Source: an uncultured Gammaproteobacteria bacterium
GTDB taxonomy: Bacteria > Pseudomonadota > Gammaproteobacteria > Francisellales > CACEW01
Direction of reading: 5' to 3'
NCBI GenBank assembly: GCA_902563055.1
Contig: CACEWE010000006.1
Coordinates: forward strand, 1 to 58,111
Length of the DNA stretch: 58,111 nt
Below, in pieces: positions 10,325-19,126 of the stretch; position 1 is the first letter of the stretch, and each line of letters begins with the position of its first letter. Position numbers and translations under genes: made by a program. Under the pieces are notes generated by a model that worked only from the letters and a program-made list of their open reading frames with translations, was not told the origin of the DNA and made no database searches.

Positions 10325-11076
10325 TGTCTCCTGCTCCTAAAGAATTTTTTCCACCGCCATTTAAAACGGACAAACCATAGTGGATATTTATTTCTTTGTA
10401 TTGAAGATGAAAAAAAACCAGACTGCGTTCCTTGTTGAACAATGCTTGGTTCAAACCATAAAAATTGTATTTCCAATTTGGGGTCCATATAATCACATTG
10501 ACCGTCTGCTGGCAGGGTGAAACCATGCTCTTGGATAAACGCACAACGAAGTGCTGCTGATGCTCTGGTTAACAAATAAGCATCTGCTGCCCGAGATTTT
10601 ACATTTGGATAGAGGGTCTGGTCTTTTTTACGTCGTGATAAGGGTGTATATAAATTTTCAGCATTACTATATTGAATAGATACAGTATCTTTATATTGGC
10701 TTAACTCGCTTAATGAACGATTAAATTTGGCAACAAAATCTGGCGCTAAAAAAACATCATCCTCTAGAATCAAAGCATATGTTTTATCCGTAGACAAAAA
10801 AGATTTCCATGCTAAATAATGTTTGTAGCAACAGGACACTTCCGGACTGGATTCCAAAAATGGTTTTTTGAAAAGTGATTTTAAAACTTTATCTGAGATA
10901 TCTTCCTGATTGCCATCATAAATCCATTCAAAAGGGATGTTATGCGCAGACATAGTCTTTATAATATGCTCTTTTCGCTTTGCGTATTGTGGCTTATTAA
11001 CATGCAAAACATAGCAAATGGTATTGCTAGGAAATGTAACTTCGCTCAAATTAAGCTCGTTTAAAATTTTTAGCAA
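10321..11076 (-). CDS. Glycosyltransferase family 25 (LPS biosynthesis)
   Basis: Protein of 251 residues. It has the GT25 N-terminal strand YVLHVNKPQYAKRKEHI and the acidic sugar-nucleotide/metal motif LILEDDVFLAP near its middle. GT25 enzymes of Gram-negative bacteria commonly add galactose or glucose to lipooligosaccharide. It has no signal peptide or membrane segment, so it should act at the cytosolic face. It overlaps the downstream O-antigen ligase gene by 4 bases. Donor and acceptor sugars cannot be read from the sequence. Confidence 0.88.
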   Translation of the reverse strand: MLKILNELNLSEVTFPSNTICYVLHVNKPQYAKRKEHIIKTMSAHNIPFEWIYDGNQEDISDKVLKSLFKKPFLESSPEVSCCYKHYLAWKSFLSTDKTYALILEDDVFLAPDFVAKFNRSLSELSQYKDTVSIQYSNAENLYTPLSRRKKDQTLYPNVKSRAADAYLLTRASAALRCAFIQEHGFTLPADGQCDYMDPKLEIQFLWFEPSIVQQGTQSGFFSSSIQRNKYPLWFVRFKWRWKKFFRSRRQ

Positions 11077-11239
11077 TCATACAACATTTTAGCAAGAGAG
11101 TAAAAAAGTTATAGTAAAAAAAATTTCATGCTTTAGAACTAGCTTCGATCTTGCCTGGGAGCGAATATGTTGTGGTTGAAATGTGCTAAAGCTTTTTCTT
11201 TACAAATAACCTAGCTGATGAAGTTTTTTGCTTAAGCAC

Positions 11240-11254
11240 GGTCAGTGCAGCAGG
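11240..11254. repeat. 15-bp direct repeat, right copy
   Basis: Exact second copy of GGTCAGTGCAGCAGG (first at 8987-9001), 164 bases upstream of the GT25 start. The rest of the 11077-11272 gap is AT-rich and shows no gene. Confidence 0.7.
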
Positions 11255-11272
11255 AGTGTAAGAAAAAAATGC

Positions 11273-11300
11273 TTGTAAAATATATCCACAGTGGTATGAT
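11273..11300 (+). promoter_or_regulatory. Promoter of the metN-metIQ unit
   Basis: -35 TTGTAA (11273-11278), a 16-base spacer and -10 TATGAT (11295-11300). A TG at 11292-11293 makes it an extended -10. Transcription would begin close to 11307, the 5' edge of the riboswitch. Confidence 0.65.
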
Positions 11301-11306
11301 CATTCA

Positions 11307-11360
11307 AGCGCCGATTTGAGCAACAGCTTGCGGGCGCTATATAAATGCGGCTAAAGCGGG
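11307..11360 (+). promoter_or_regulatory. SAM-II riboswitch aptamer
   Basis: The segment has the conserved core of the SAM-II riboswitch (Rfam RF00521). The P1 helix is AGCGCC (11307-11312) with GGCGCT (11333-11338). The loop reads GATTTGAGC then GCTTGC. The 3' part contains ATAAATG (11341-11347) and GCTAAA (11350-11355). It lies directly upstream of a methionine ABC transporter, which fits S-adenosylmethionine control. The pseudoknot pairing was not fully resolved by hand. A perfect intrinsic terminator follows 7 bases later, suggesting control by transcription attenuation. Confidence 0.83.
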
Positions 11361-11367
11361 TGCATAC

Positions 11368-11395
11368 ACCATCATGTTCTATTGATGGTTTTTTT
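11368..11395 (+). terminator. Intrinsic terminator of the SAM-II riboswitch
   Basis: Perfect 7-base stem ACCATCA (11368-11374) / TGATGGT (11383-11389), 8-base loop, then six T (11390-11395). It lies between the aptamer and metN, so it is an attenuator and not the end of an upstream gene. Confidence 0.85.
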
Positions 11396-11443
11396 GTGCC
11401 AAAGGTTGATGCTGCATTTTGAATAAACAATATGGAGCACATC

Positions 11444-12469
11444 ATGATAGCATTAGACAATATCGATAAAACCTACTACCACGGCACATCTAGCAAAAGG
11501 TTCTTAAAGTCCATTAATCTGAAAATTAAACCAGGGGAAATATTTGGAATTATTGGACCATCTGGAGCAGGAAAAAGCACTCTGCTGCGTTTGATTAATC
11601 GCTTAGAACAAGAAAGTAGTGGCTCAATTACCGTTGATGGCCAAAAACTTGCTACTTTAAACCCGCACGATCTGGCAAAGTTACGCACCAAGATTGGAAT
11701 GATCTTTCAACATTTTAATCTTTTAGAATCTAAAACAGTTCAAGAGAATGTTGCGCTTGCTCTAAGGATTGCTAAAACGCCCTCTTCAAAGATTGCGCCC
11801 AAAGTGCAATCGCTATTGAAAATGGTAGCCTTATGGCATAAAAGAGCAGACTATCCTCATAGTTTAAGTGGCGGGCAACAGCAAAGAGTAGCCATTGCTC
11901 GCGCCTTAGCAACGGATCCTAAAATACTTTTATGTGATGAGGCCACCTCAGCACTGGACCCACAAACCAGCGAGAGTATTTTAGCCTTGCTTAAAAAAAT
12001 TCAGCAAGAACTAGGTTTAACGATTGTCCTTATTAGCCACCAAATGCAAGTGATTAAATCTATTTGTGACAGAGTTGGTGTTATTGAAGAAGGCCAACTG
12101 CTAGAAGTTGCGCCCATTTTGGATCTTATCACCGCCCCTAAATCAAGTGCTGCTAAGGCACTAAGTGCTGCTACGATGCATATTAACAGGCTTCCTCATG
12201 ATGCTTTGAAACCTAAAAATAGTTCCATTTCAAGCACTTATATTCGCTGTGTTTTTCAGGGTGATGCAGTTAATGAGCCTATCTTATCACGGGTGTGTGA
12301 TCGTCATAAGGTGCGATTTAATATCTTAGAAGCCCATATTGAAACCATTGCGCAAACCACTCTTGGTGTGAGCATATGCCAGCTTATTGGTCATGATCAA
12401 CAAATAAAGGACACCATTAGTAATTTAAAAAAAAACTTAAGCGCTATCGAGGTACTTGATTATGTCTAA
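11444..12469 (+). CDS. metN: Methionine ABC transporter ATP-binding protein
   Basis: ATPase of the methionine importer, 341 residues. Walker A is GPSGAGKST (about 38-46), the signature is LSGGQQQRVAIARAL, and Walker B is ILLCDEATSALD. The C-terminal 80 residues form the NIL domain, which in MetN binds cytosolic methionine and inhibits transport. An in-frame ATG lies at 11432, but 11444 is preferred because GGAG (11434-11437) sits at proper ribosome-site distance. The gene follows the SAM-II riboswitch and overlaps the next gene by 8 bases. Confidence 0.95.
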   Translation: MIALDNIDKTYYHGTSSKRFLKSINLKIKPGEIFGIIGPSGAGKSTLLRLINRLEQESSGSITVDGQKLATLNPHDLAKLRTKIGMIFQHFNLLESKTVQENVALALRIAKTPSSKIAPKVQSLLKMVALWHKRADYPHSLSGGQQQRVAIARALATDPKILLCDEATSALDPQTSESILALLKKIQQELGLTIVLISHQMQVIKSICDRVGVIEEGQLLEVAPILDLITAPKSSAAKALSAATMHINRLPHDALKPKNSSISSTYIRCVFQGDAVNEPILSRVCDRHKVRFNILEAHIETIAQTTLGVSICQLIGHDQQIKDTISNLKKNLSAIEVLDYV

Positions 12470-13916
12470 TTCTATACTACAGCCCCTTATCCAAGCAAGC
12501 TTACAAACCCTATATATCGTCTTTTCATCAAGCATTATAGCCCTTAGTTTTGGCTTATTCTTGGGCATTATTCTTTTTGCAAGTTGGCATCGTATGCTGG
12601 TGCCGAATAAATCCTTTCATAGTATGTTATCAAGCGTGGTTAATATCAGCCGCTCTATCCCCTATATTATTCTTATGATTGCGCTTATTCCTTTTACACG
12701 CTGGCTTATTGGCACCTCAATTGGTATTAATGCAGCCATTGTACCATTAGCCCTTGCAGGAATACCCTTTTATGCCAAAATAGTACAAAATGCTTTGGGT
12801 AAAGTTCATACAGGGGTAATAGAAGCTGCAGTTTCTATGGGTGCAAGCAAAATTCAAATTATATTTCATGTCCTTCTACCTGAAAGTAAAGCCCTATTAA
12901 TTCAAGGTGCCACGCTTACTATTATTACTATTGTTGGCTATAGCGCGATGGCTGGTGCTGTTGGTGGCGGTGGATTAGGCGATTTAGCAATGCGCTTTGG
13001 CTACTGGAGATTTGAGCCAAGCATCATGCTTTGGACTATTTTGATTCTTGTCGTTCTGGTACAAGCTATACAACTGTTAGGAGATACGCTTGCAAAAGAA
13101 AAACCAAACTTAAGGCTCAAGCTAAGCATTTTGTTTGCAATACTCTTTTGTTTGGGCTTTATTTTCTGGCCCCACTCTCAAACCTCGAGCAATATTCTTA
13201 AAGTGGGTATTATCCAAGGACCACAGAGCAAGGTAATGAAAGTTGCAGAAAAGCTTGCGCAATCGCGCTATCACCTTCATATTCAAACTATTGCTTTTGA
13301 AGATTATGTGCTACCAAACACTGCGCTTGAAAATGGCGATATCGATGTTAATATGTTTCAACATAAGCCATTTTTACAAGCACAAATCAAGAAGCGCGGC
13401 TATGATTTGGTGCCCATTGCCAGAACTTTCGTGTTTCCTATGGGTTTGTATTCGAAAAAAATTAAGCATATAGAGCAACTAGCAGATCATGCCATCGTAT
13501 CGATACCCAATGATCCAAGTAATGAAGGAAGAGCCTTAATGCTTCTTGAAAAGGCGCATTTAATTAAGCTCAAAAAAGGTACTGGCATACTTGGTACGCT
13601 CTCTGATATCATCGCAAACCCAAAAGACCTGCAGTTTAAATTACTCAGCGCACCAGAAGTAGCGCATGCATTAGAGGATGTGGATCTGGGTGCTATTAAT
13701 AACGACTACCTCGCCCTAGCACACCTAAAAGCTAATGATGCCCTACTTCAAGAAGATGGTTCGGTACCATATGCCAATATTATTGTTGCACGAAGAAAAA
13801 ATGCTCAAGACCCAAGACTTAAGACCTTTATAAAAATTATGCATTCTCGTGAGGTAGTGGCCGAGGTACATAAAATTTACCCTCATGGAGGGGCTATTGC
13901 TGCTTGGGGTCAGTAG
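12462..13916 (+). CDS. Fused methionine ABC permease and substrate-binding protein (MetI-MetQ)
   Basis: One 484-residue frame holds two normally separate proteins. Residues 1-212 are MetI: five membrane helices and the EAA loop (EAAVSMGASKIQIIFHVLLP, 121-140). A further hydrophobic helix (about 219-236) leads into a full MetQ domain from about residue 245 (KVGIIQGPQ, IDVNMFQHKPF, IPNDPSNEGRALMLL). The extra helix would place MetQ in the periplasm, tethered to the permease, replacing the usual lipoprotein anchor. The ATG at 12462 overlaps metN by 8 bases; the TTG at 12456 is an unlikely start. With MetN it should form a complete D/L-methionine importer. Confidence 0.92.
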   Translation: MSNSILQPLIQASLQTLYIVFSSSIIALSFGLFLGIILFASWHRMLVPNKSFHSMLSSVVNISRSIPYIILMIALIPFTRWLIGTSIGINAAIVPLALAGIPFYAKIVQNALGKVHTGVIEAAVSMGASKIQIIFHVLLPESKALLIQGATLTIITIVGYSAMAGAVGGGGLGDLAMRFGYWRFEPSIMLWTILILVVLVQAIQLLGDTLAKEKPNLRLKLSILFAILFCLGFIFWPHSQTSSNILKVGIIQGPQSKVMKVAEKLAQSRYHLHIQTIAFEDYVLPNTALENGDIDVNMFQHKPFLQAQIKKRGYDLVPIARTFVFPMGLYSKKIKHIEQLADHAIVSIPNDPSNEGRALMLLEKAHLIKLKKGTGILGTLSDIIANPKDLQFKLLSAPEVAHALEDVDLGAINNDYLALAHLKANDALLQEDGSVPYANIIVARRKNAQDPRLKTFIKIMHSREVVAEVHKIYPHGGAIAAWGQ

Positions 13917-13950
13917 AGAAAATGCTATGATTTGATGGCCAATAATACAA

Positions 13951-13983
13951 GTCCCATAAAACCCTTACAAGGCTTTGTGGGAC
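13951..13983 (+). other. Strong hairpin after metIQ (possible terminator without T-tract)
   Basis: GTCCCATAAA (13951-13960) pairs with TTTGTGGGAC (13974-13983) with one G-T pair, and the inner CCTT/AAGG can extend the stem. No T-run follows, so it may serve as an mRNA 3' stabiliser or a weak terminator. Confidence 0.45.
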
Positions 13984-14018
13984 GCTTCTATTTCACATCT
14001 CTCATAAGTTTATTTAGA

Positions 14019-14061
14019 TCATGTCCTAAGCGTGCCCATAAAGGCAGTAATTAGGACATGA
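14019..14061. repeat. 11-bp perfect inverted repeat near the ilv block boundary
   Basis: TCATGTCCTAA (14019-14029) and TTAGGACATGA (14051-14061) are perfect inverted copies with 21 bases between them; the inner TGCC/GGCA can add to the stem. It lies about 85 bases before the first recognisable ilvH residues. Confidence 0.6.
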
Positions 14062-14145
14062 ATTTATAGTATGTTTTACTTAAGCAGTACCCAAATTTCA
14101 GTAAGAAGCTCTGTTTCTGCAACTTCATAATCAAAATTTTGATAG

Positions 14146-14412
14146 GAGAAGTTACATATAGAGAGGGAAATGCTGCTTTTGAAAGTTAAGTCAACTCTCA
14201 AACAAAGAGGTCAGTTGAAAAGGTTGACAGATATTTCCAAAGCCAGGATAATTAATTTTGCGGATACAACAGACAGGATAGAGCTTACTGGGCCGACAGA
14301 AAAAATCTTTGCATTTATCAAGTCACTGGAAAAAATTAAAATCATTGAACAAGTAAGATCGTGCGCCTTAGGTATAAGTAGAGGTGCAGAATCACTTGAA
14401 ATTAAAAAATAG
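14146..14412 (+). pseudogene. ilvH: Acetolactate synthase small subunit, C-terminal domain remnant (ilvH')
   Basis: The frame matches the C-terminal domain of IlvH/IlvN: HIEREMLLLKV at the start and IIEQVR...LGISRG at the end. Homology begins upstream of the ATG at 14170 (EKLHIERE), where TGA and TAG codons at 14140-14145 cut the frame. The ATG is therefore an internal codon of a 5'-truncated gene. The N-terminal ACT domain that senses valine and contacts the catalytic subunit is missing. A short product of 80 residues from 14170 is possible. It lies 9 bases before ilvC, keeping the ancestral ilvH-ilvC order. Confidence 0.8.
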
Positions 14413-15432
<1,020 letters not shown>

Positions 15433-15540
15433 TTGAGTAAAAAAAAATAATAAAGTTTCTGCAGTGTATCTCCTTCCCAATTTAGTGACATTAGGAACTA
15501 TGTTTTGCGATTCTTATTCAATCGTAAGTGCAATAGATCC
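15433..15540 (+). pseudogene. pssA: Phosphatidylserine synthase N-terminal remnant (pssA')
   Basis: Right after ilvC a frame reads VYLLPNLVTLGTMFCDSYSI, matching the conserved N-terminus of PssA (YLLPNLFTLG...F..FYSIV). Homology stops after about 25 residues, near 15540. The likely start TTG at 15433 is out of frame because of a run of nine A; one A fewer would give a continuous frame. The ilvH-ilvC-pssA order is known from Pseudomonas and relatives, which supports the assignment. Confidence 0.65.
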
Positions 15541-15615
15541 TCTGTATATCCTATTCTTAAAGATATGGCTAGTTTTAGGCTTCTATTTAACAAAGCGCAA
15601 ATGCGCAATAGCAGA

Positions 15616-15706
15616 TGGCGGAGAGAGGGGGATTCGAACCCCCGATACGGCAAAACCGTATACACGCTTTCCAGGCGTGCTCCTTCAGCCACTCGGACAC
15701 CTCTCC
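15616..15706 (-). tRNA. tRNA-Ser (anticodon GGA)
   Basis: On the minus strand the molecule has acceptor GGAGAGG pairing with TCTCTCC, discriminator G and encoded CCA (15618-15616). The anticodon stem is CACGC/GCGTG with loop CTGGAAA, giving anticodon GGA. It has the long variable arm of serine tRNAs (TATACGG/CCGTATC region) and a T arm GGGGG-TTCGAAT-CCCCC. Its 3' end faces the ilvH'-ilvC-pssA' block, a common position for integrated DNA. Confidence 0.96.
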
Positions 15707-15761
15707 TTCATAAAGTTTTCATAAGAAAATTACTTTATCGGCGCTAAGATACCTAATATTG

Positions 15762-15789
15762 TTGCTCATTGCAAGAAAATTGCTACAAT
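15762..15789 (+). promoter_or_regulatory. Putative promoter of gatCAB
   Basis: -35 TTGCTC (15762-15767), 16-base spacer, -10 TACAAT (15784-15789) with an upstream TG (extended -10). It lies about 50 bases before the gatC start. Confidence 0.6.
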
Positions 15790-15840
15790 AAGGGACCATT
15801 TTTGGTGTCTATACACAATAAGCTATATTAGGAATGCCCC

Positions 15841-16152
15841 ATGAGCAAAAAACTTGAGCCCAAAACCCTCGCCCGCACCGCGCAATTAGCCCATATTGCC
15901 CTGGATGATAAAGAAGAACAATCCTACCTTAGCGATATGGATAAAATGCTCGCACTGTTTGATGAGCTTAAAAACCTTAATACAGAGCATACCAAGCCTA
16001 TGTATAATCCTTATGACCAAAGCCAAACCCTTGCTCCTGACACCATCCAAGAACCCCATACGCCACAAGCACGTGATGAAAATATGGCCAATGCGCCTGT
16101 ACAAGAAGAGCATTTTTTCCTCGTTCCGCGCGTCATTAAAGAAAATCAATAA
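15841..16152 (+). CDS. gatC: Asp/Glu-tRNA(Asn/Gln) amidotransferase subunit C
   Basis: Small subunit of GatCAB, 103 residues, which helps GatA fold and bridges GatA to GatB. The typical N-terminus is visible (LARTAQLAHIAL...LSDMDKMLALFDELKNL). AGGA lies 8 bases before the ATG. It is first in gatC-gatA-gatB; the spacing to gatA is 9 bases. Presence of GatCAB implies that Asn-tRNA and/or Gln-tRNA is made by transamidation. Confidence 0.93.
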   Translation: MSKKLEPKTLARTAQLAHIALDDKEEQSYLSDMDKMLALFDELKNLNTEHTKPMYNPYDQSQTLAPDTIQEPHTPQARDENMANAPVQEEHFFLVPRVIKENQ

Positions 16153-16161
16153 GGTTAGAAT

Positions 16162-17628
16162 ATGTCACAAGAAAATAGCCTCTACCACATTGCACAAGAT
16201 CTTCAAAATAAAAAACGCTCAAGCGTAGAAGTAACCACACACTACCTTAAGCGCATGCAAAAGCATAATGCCAGCATTAATGCCTATATTCATATTGATG
16301 AAGAAGCAGCCCTTGAAGCTGCAAAAAAAGCCGATCAAATCATTGCCCGCGGACAAAGTCATCCACTGTGTGGCGTACCGATTGCTCAAAAAGATATTTT
16401 CTGTACCAAACACATCCCAACCACCTGTGGCTCAAAAATGCTTGCAGACTTTAAACCACCCTACAATGCCACCGTCATAGAAAAATGCCAACAAGCCAAT
16501 ATGGTCATGCTTGGCAAAACCAATATGGATGAATTTGCAATGGGCTCTTCTAATGAGACGAGTTATTTTGGCAGTGTAAAAAACCCTTATGCCTTAGATT
16601 ATATTCCCGGTGGATCCTCAGGAGGATCCGCTGCTGCCGTTGCGGCACAAATGGCGCCCATAGCAACTGGAACCGATACAGGCGGCTCGATACGCCAACC
16701 TTGTGCCCACACCAATTTAACCGGAATAAAACCCAGTTATGGCCGTATTTCGCGTTATGGCATGATTGCCTTTGCCTCCAGCTTAGATCAAGCCGGGGTT
16801 ATGGGACAAAATGCTCAAGATTGTGCCATGTTGCTTGATACTTTAACTGGTCATGACCCCAAAGACTCCACCTCCCTCCCCAAAGCTGCAACTACTACCC
16901 AAGCGCATCTTGAGGATTCGATAAAAGATCTTTGTATTGGTGTGCCCTATGATTTAATCGATCAGTGTAAGAGTCCTGAAATACAAAAACGTGCTGAAGA
17001 AACCATTGCGCAATTTAAAAAACTTGGTGCCACAATCAAGCCCATTGATTTAGCAGCGAATCACTACGCCCTGCCGGCTTATTATATTATTGCTTCCTCT
17101 GAATGCTCTGCTAATTTATCGCGCTATGATGGAATACGTTTTGGTCATCGCAGCAGCCAGCAAGAAAACCTTGAAATGCTCATTAGCCATTCACGGTCTG
17201 AAGGCTTTGGTGAAGAAGTAAAACGCCGTATATTAATGGGAACCTTTGCCCTTTCCTCGGGTTATTTTGATGCCTATTACCTTAAGGCGCAAAAAGTGCG
17301 CAGACTCATTGCCCAATCCTATAACCAAGCTTTCGGTGCAGTAGATCTTATTTTTTGCCCAACCACTCCAACGCCTGCTTTTAAGCTTGGTGAAAAATGC
17401 GATGATCCCATTAGTATGTATCTTTCAGACATCTATACGCTTGGAGTTAATTTAGCTGGACTCCCGGCCATGAGCTTTCCAGTAGCGCCAATTGGCCCCC
17501 TTCCGGTGGGTATGCAGTTAATCGGCCCGCATTTTTCAGAAGCACGACTGCTCAATGCAGTGCATCAATTTCAACAAGCCCACAATTACCATCTTTTTCA
17601 GGCACCACTTGAGGATAAGGCATCATGA
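16162..17628 (+). CDS. gatA: Asp/Glu-tRNA(Asn/Gln) amidotransferase subunit A
   Basis: Amidase-signature subunit, 488 residues, that releases ammonia from glutamine. The Ser-cisSer-Lys triad is visible: Lys in PIAQKDIF, the cis-Ser in DTGGSIRQP and the nucleophile region GGSSGGSAAAVAA. Length and motifs are normal. Its last four bases overlap the start of gatB, so the two are translationally coupled. Confidence 0.97.
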   Translation: MSQENSLYHIAQDLQNKKRSSVEVTTHYLKRMQKHNASINAYIHIDEEAALEAAKKADQIIARGQSHPLCGVPIAQKDIFCTKHIPTTCGSKMLADFKPPYNATVIEKCQQANMVMLGKTNMDEFAMGSSNETSYFGSVKNPYALDYIPGGSSGGSAAAVAAQMAPIATGTDTGGSIRQPCAHTNLTGIKPSYGRISRYGMIAFASSLDQAGVMGQNAQDCAMLLDTLTGHDPKDSTSLPKAATTTQAHLEDSIKDLCIGVPYDLIDQCKSPEIQKRAEETIAQFKKLGATIKPIDLAANHYALPAYYIIASSECSANLSRYDGIRFGHRSSQQENLEMLISHSRSEGFGEEVKRRILMGTFALSSGYFDAYYLKAQKVRRLIAQSYNQAFGAVDLIFCPTTPTPAFKLGEKCDDPISMYLSDIYTLGVNLAGLPAMSFPVAPIGPLPVGMQLIGPHFSEARLLNAVHQFQQAHNYHLFQAPLEDKAS

Positions 17629-19055
17629 ACAGCGTATTTGAAACCGTCATTGGCATAGAAGTACATGCCCAACTTTGGACCAAAAGCAAACTTTTTTCTC
17701 GCTCTAGCACTGCTTATGGCCAAGAACAAAACCTACAAGCCTCGGTTATTGACCTTGGCATGCCCGGCGTGCTTCCGGTGCTTAATGAAAAAGCGGTGCA
17801 TCAAGCCATTATATTTGGTCTTGCAGTAGAGGCGAACATTAATCAATACAATGTTTTTGATCGTAAAAACTATTTTTATCCTGATCTTCCTAAGGGTTAT
17901 CAAATTTCGCAATTGCATCACCCGATTATTGAAGGCGGTCATATTGATATTATTACAGATGGCCAAGAAAAAACCATTGCCTTAACCCGCGCCCATCTTG
18001 AAGAAGATGCGGGCAAGTTGATCCACGATCGTTTTGCAGGTTTTAGTGCTATTGATTTAAACCGCGCTGGTACCCCACTTCTTGAAATTGTCTCTGAGCC
18101 TGAAATTTCCAGTGCAGATGAGGCGGTAGCGTATTTGAAAAAACTCCATCACTTAATGCGCTTTTTAGGTATTTGCGATGGGAATATGCAAGAAGGTTCT
18201 TTTCGTGCTGATATTAACCTCTCAGTAAGAGAAAAAGGCAGCACCACCCTTGGCACCCGCACCGAGCTTAAAAATCTCAATTCCTTTCGTTTTATCCATC
18301 AAGCCATAGAATATGAAACACAGCGGCAAATAGAGCTGATTGAAAATGGTGAAAAAGTGGTACAGCAAACCAGATTATTTGACCCTAATCTAGGGCAAAC
18401 CTATCTGATGCGCTCTAAAGAAAATGCTGATGATTATCGTTATTTTCCAGATCCTGACCTTTTGCCGGTAGAAATTTCTGATCAATTAATTAAGGATCTT
18501 AAATCTACTATGCGTCCGCATCCACAGGCGCTTAAGCAGCAACTTGCAGATGCGTATGGACTTGGCGCTGATTTTATTAAGATGCTCACTGAGCATTACC
18601 ATGGGTATGCGTTTTTTGCCAAATGTACAGATATAAACCAAGAAGCCACATTGAATGCTAATTGGATTTGTAATCATTTACAAAATTTACTCCAAGATGC
18701 TCAAATCTCATGGTCTTGCCTTGAACTAAAAGCTGAAGATTTTGCTTCTTTAATGGTGATGCTAAAAAAACAAAGCATTTCGGTTAAAAACGCCAAGGAA
18801 GTCTTAGCGATTATGCTTGAAACAGGCCAAGATCCCAAAGCTATTATTGCCGAAAAAGGCTTAGAACAAATGGATGACAGCCAAGAGCTAGAGCGCATTA
18901 TTGAGAAAATTATCACAGACCACCCTGAGCAAGTTTCTGAATATAAATCAGGAAAAACCAAGCTTAAAAGCTTTTTTATTGGTCAAATTATGCGTCAAAC
19001 CAAGGGTAAGGCTGCACCAGATCAAGTACAAAAAATGTTAAGTAAGTGGCTCTAA
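17625..19055 (+). CDS. gatB: Asp/Glu-tRNA(Asn/Gln) amidotransferase subunit B
   Basis: GatB, 476 residues, which phosphorylates the mischarged glutamate or aspartate on tRNA and transfers ammonia to it. The N-terminal signature is ETVIGIEVHAQL. The central block contains FYPDLPKGYQISQ and DLNRAGTPLLEIVSEP, and a C-terminal YqeY-like helical tail binds tRNA. It overlaps gatA by 4 bases. Nothing suggests damage. Confidence 0.97.
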   Translation: MNSVFETVIGIEVHAQLWTKSKLFSRSSTAYGQEQNLQASVIDLGMPGVLPVLNEKAVHQAIIFGLAVEANINQYNVFDRKNYFYPDLPKGYQISQLHHPIIEGGHIDIITDGQEKTIALTRAHLEEDAGKLIHDRFAGFSAIDLNRAGTPLLEIVSEPEISSADEAVAYLKKLHHLMRFLGICDGNMQEGSFRADINLSVREKGSTTLGTRTELKNLNSFRFIHQAIEYETQRQIELIENGEKVVQQTRLFDPNLGQTYLMRSKENADDYRYFPDPDLLPVEISDQLIKDLKSTMRPHPQALKQQLADAYGLGADFIKMLTEHYHGYAFFAKCTDINQEATLNANWICNHLQNLLQDAQISWSCLELKAEDFASLMVMLKKQSISVKNAKEVLAIMLETGQDPKAIIAEKGLEQMDDSQELERIIEKIITDHPEQVSEYKSGKTKLKSFFIGQIMRQTKGKAAPDQVQKMLSKWL

Positions 19056-19126
19056 GTCTACAAAGGCCTTCCTATTTCTGGTTCTTCATGCTACCATGGC
19101 GTCCTAATATATTTTAAGGATAAACC

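Noticed and set aside
14170-14412. 80-residue frame as a genuine standalone ACT-like regulatory protein
   Set aside because: IlvH homology continues upstream of its ATG until two stop codons, so it is a truncated gene and not a designed small protein, although expression cannot be excluded.
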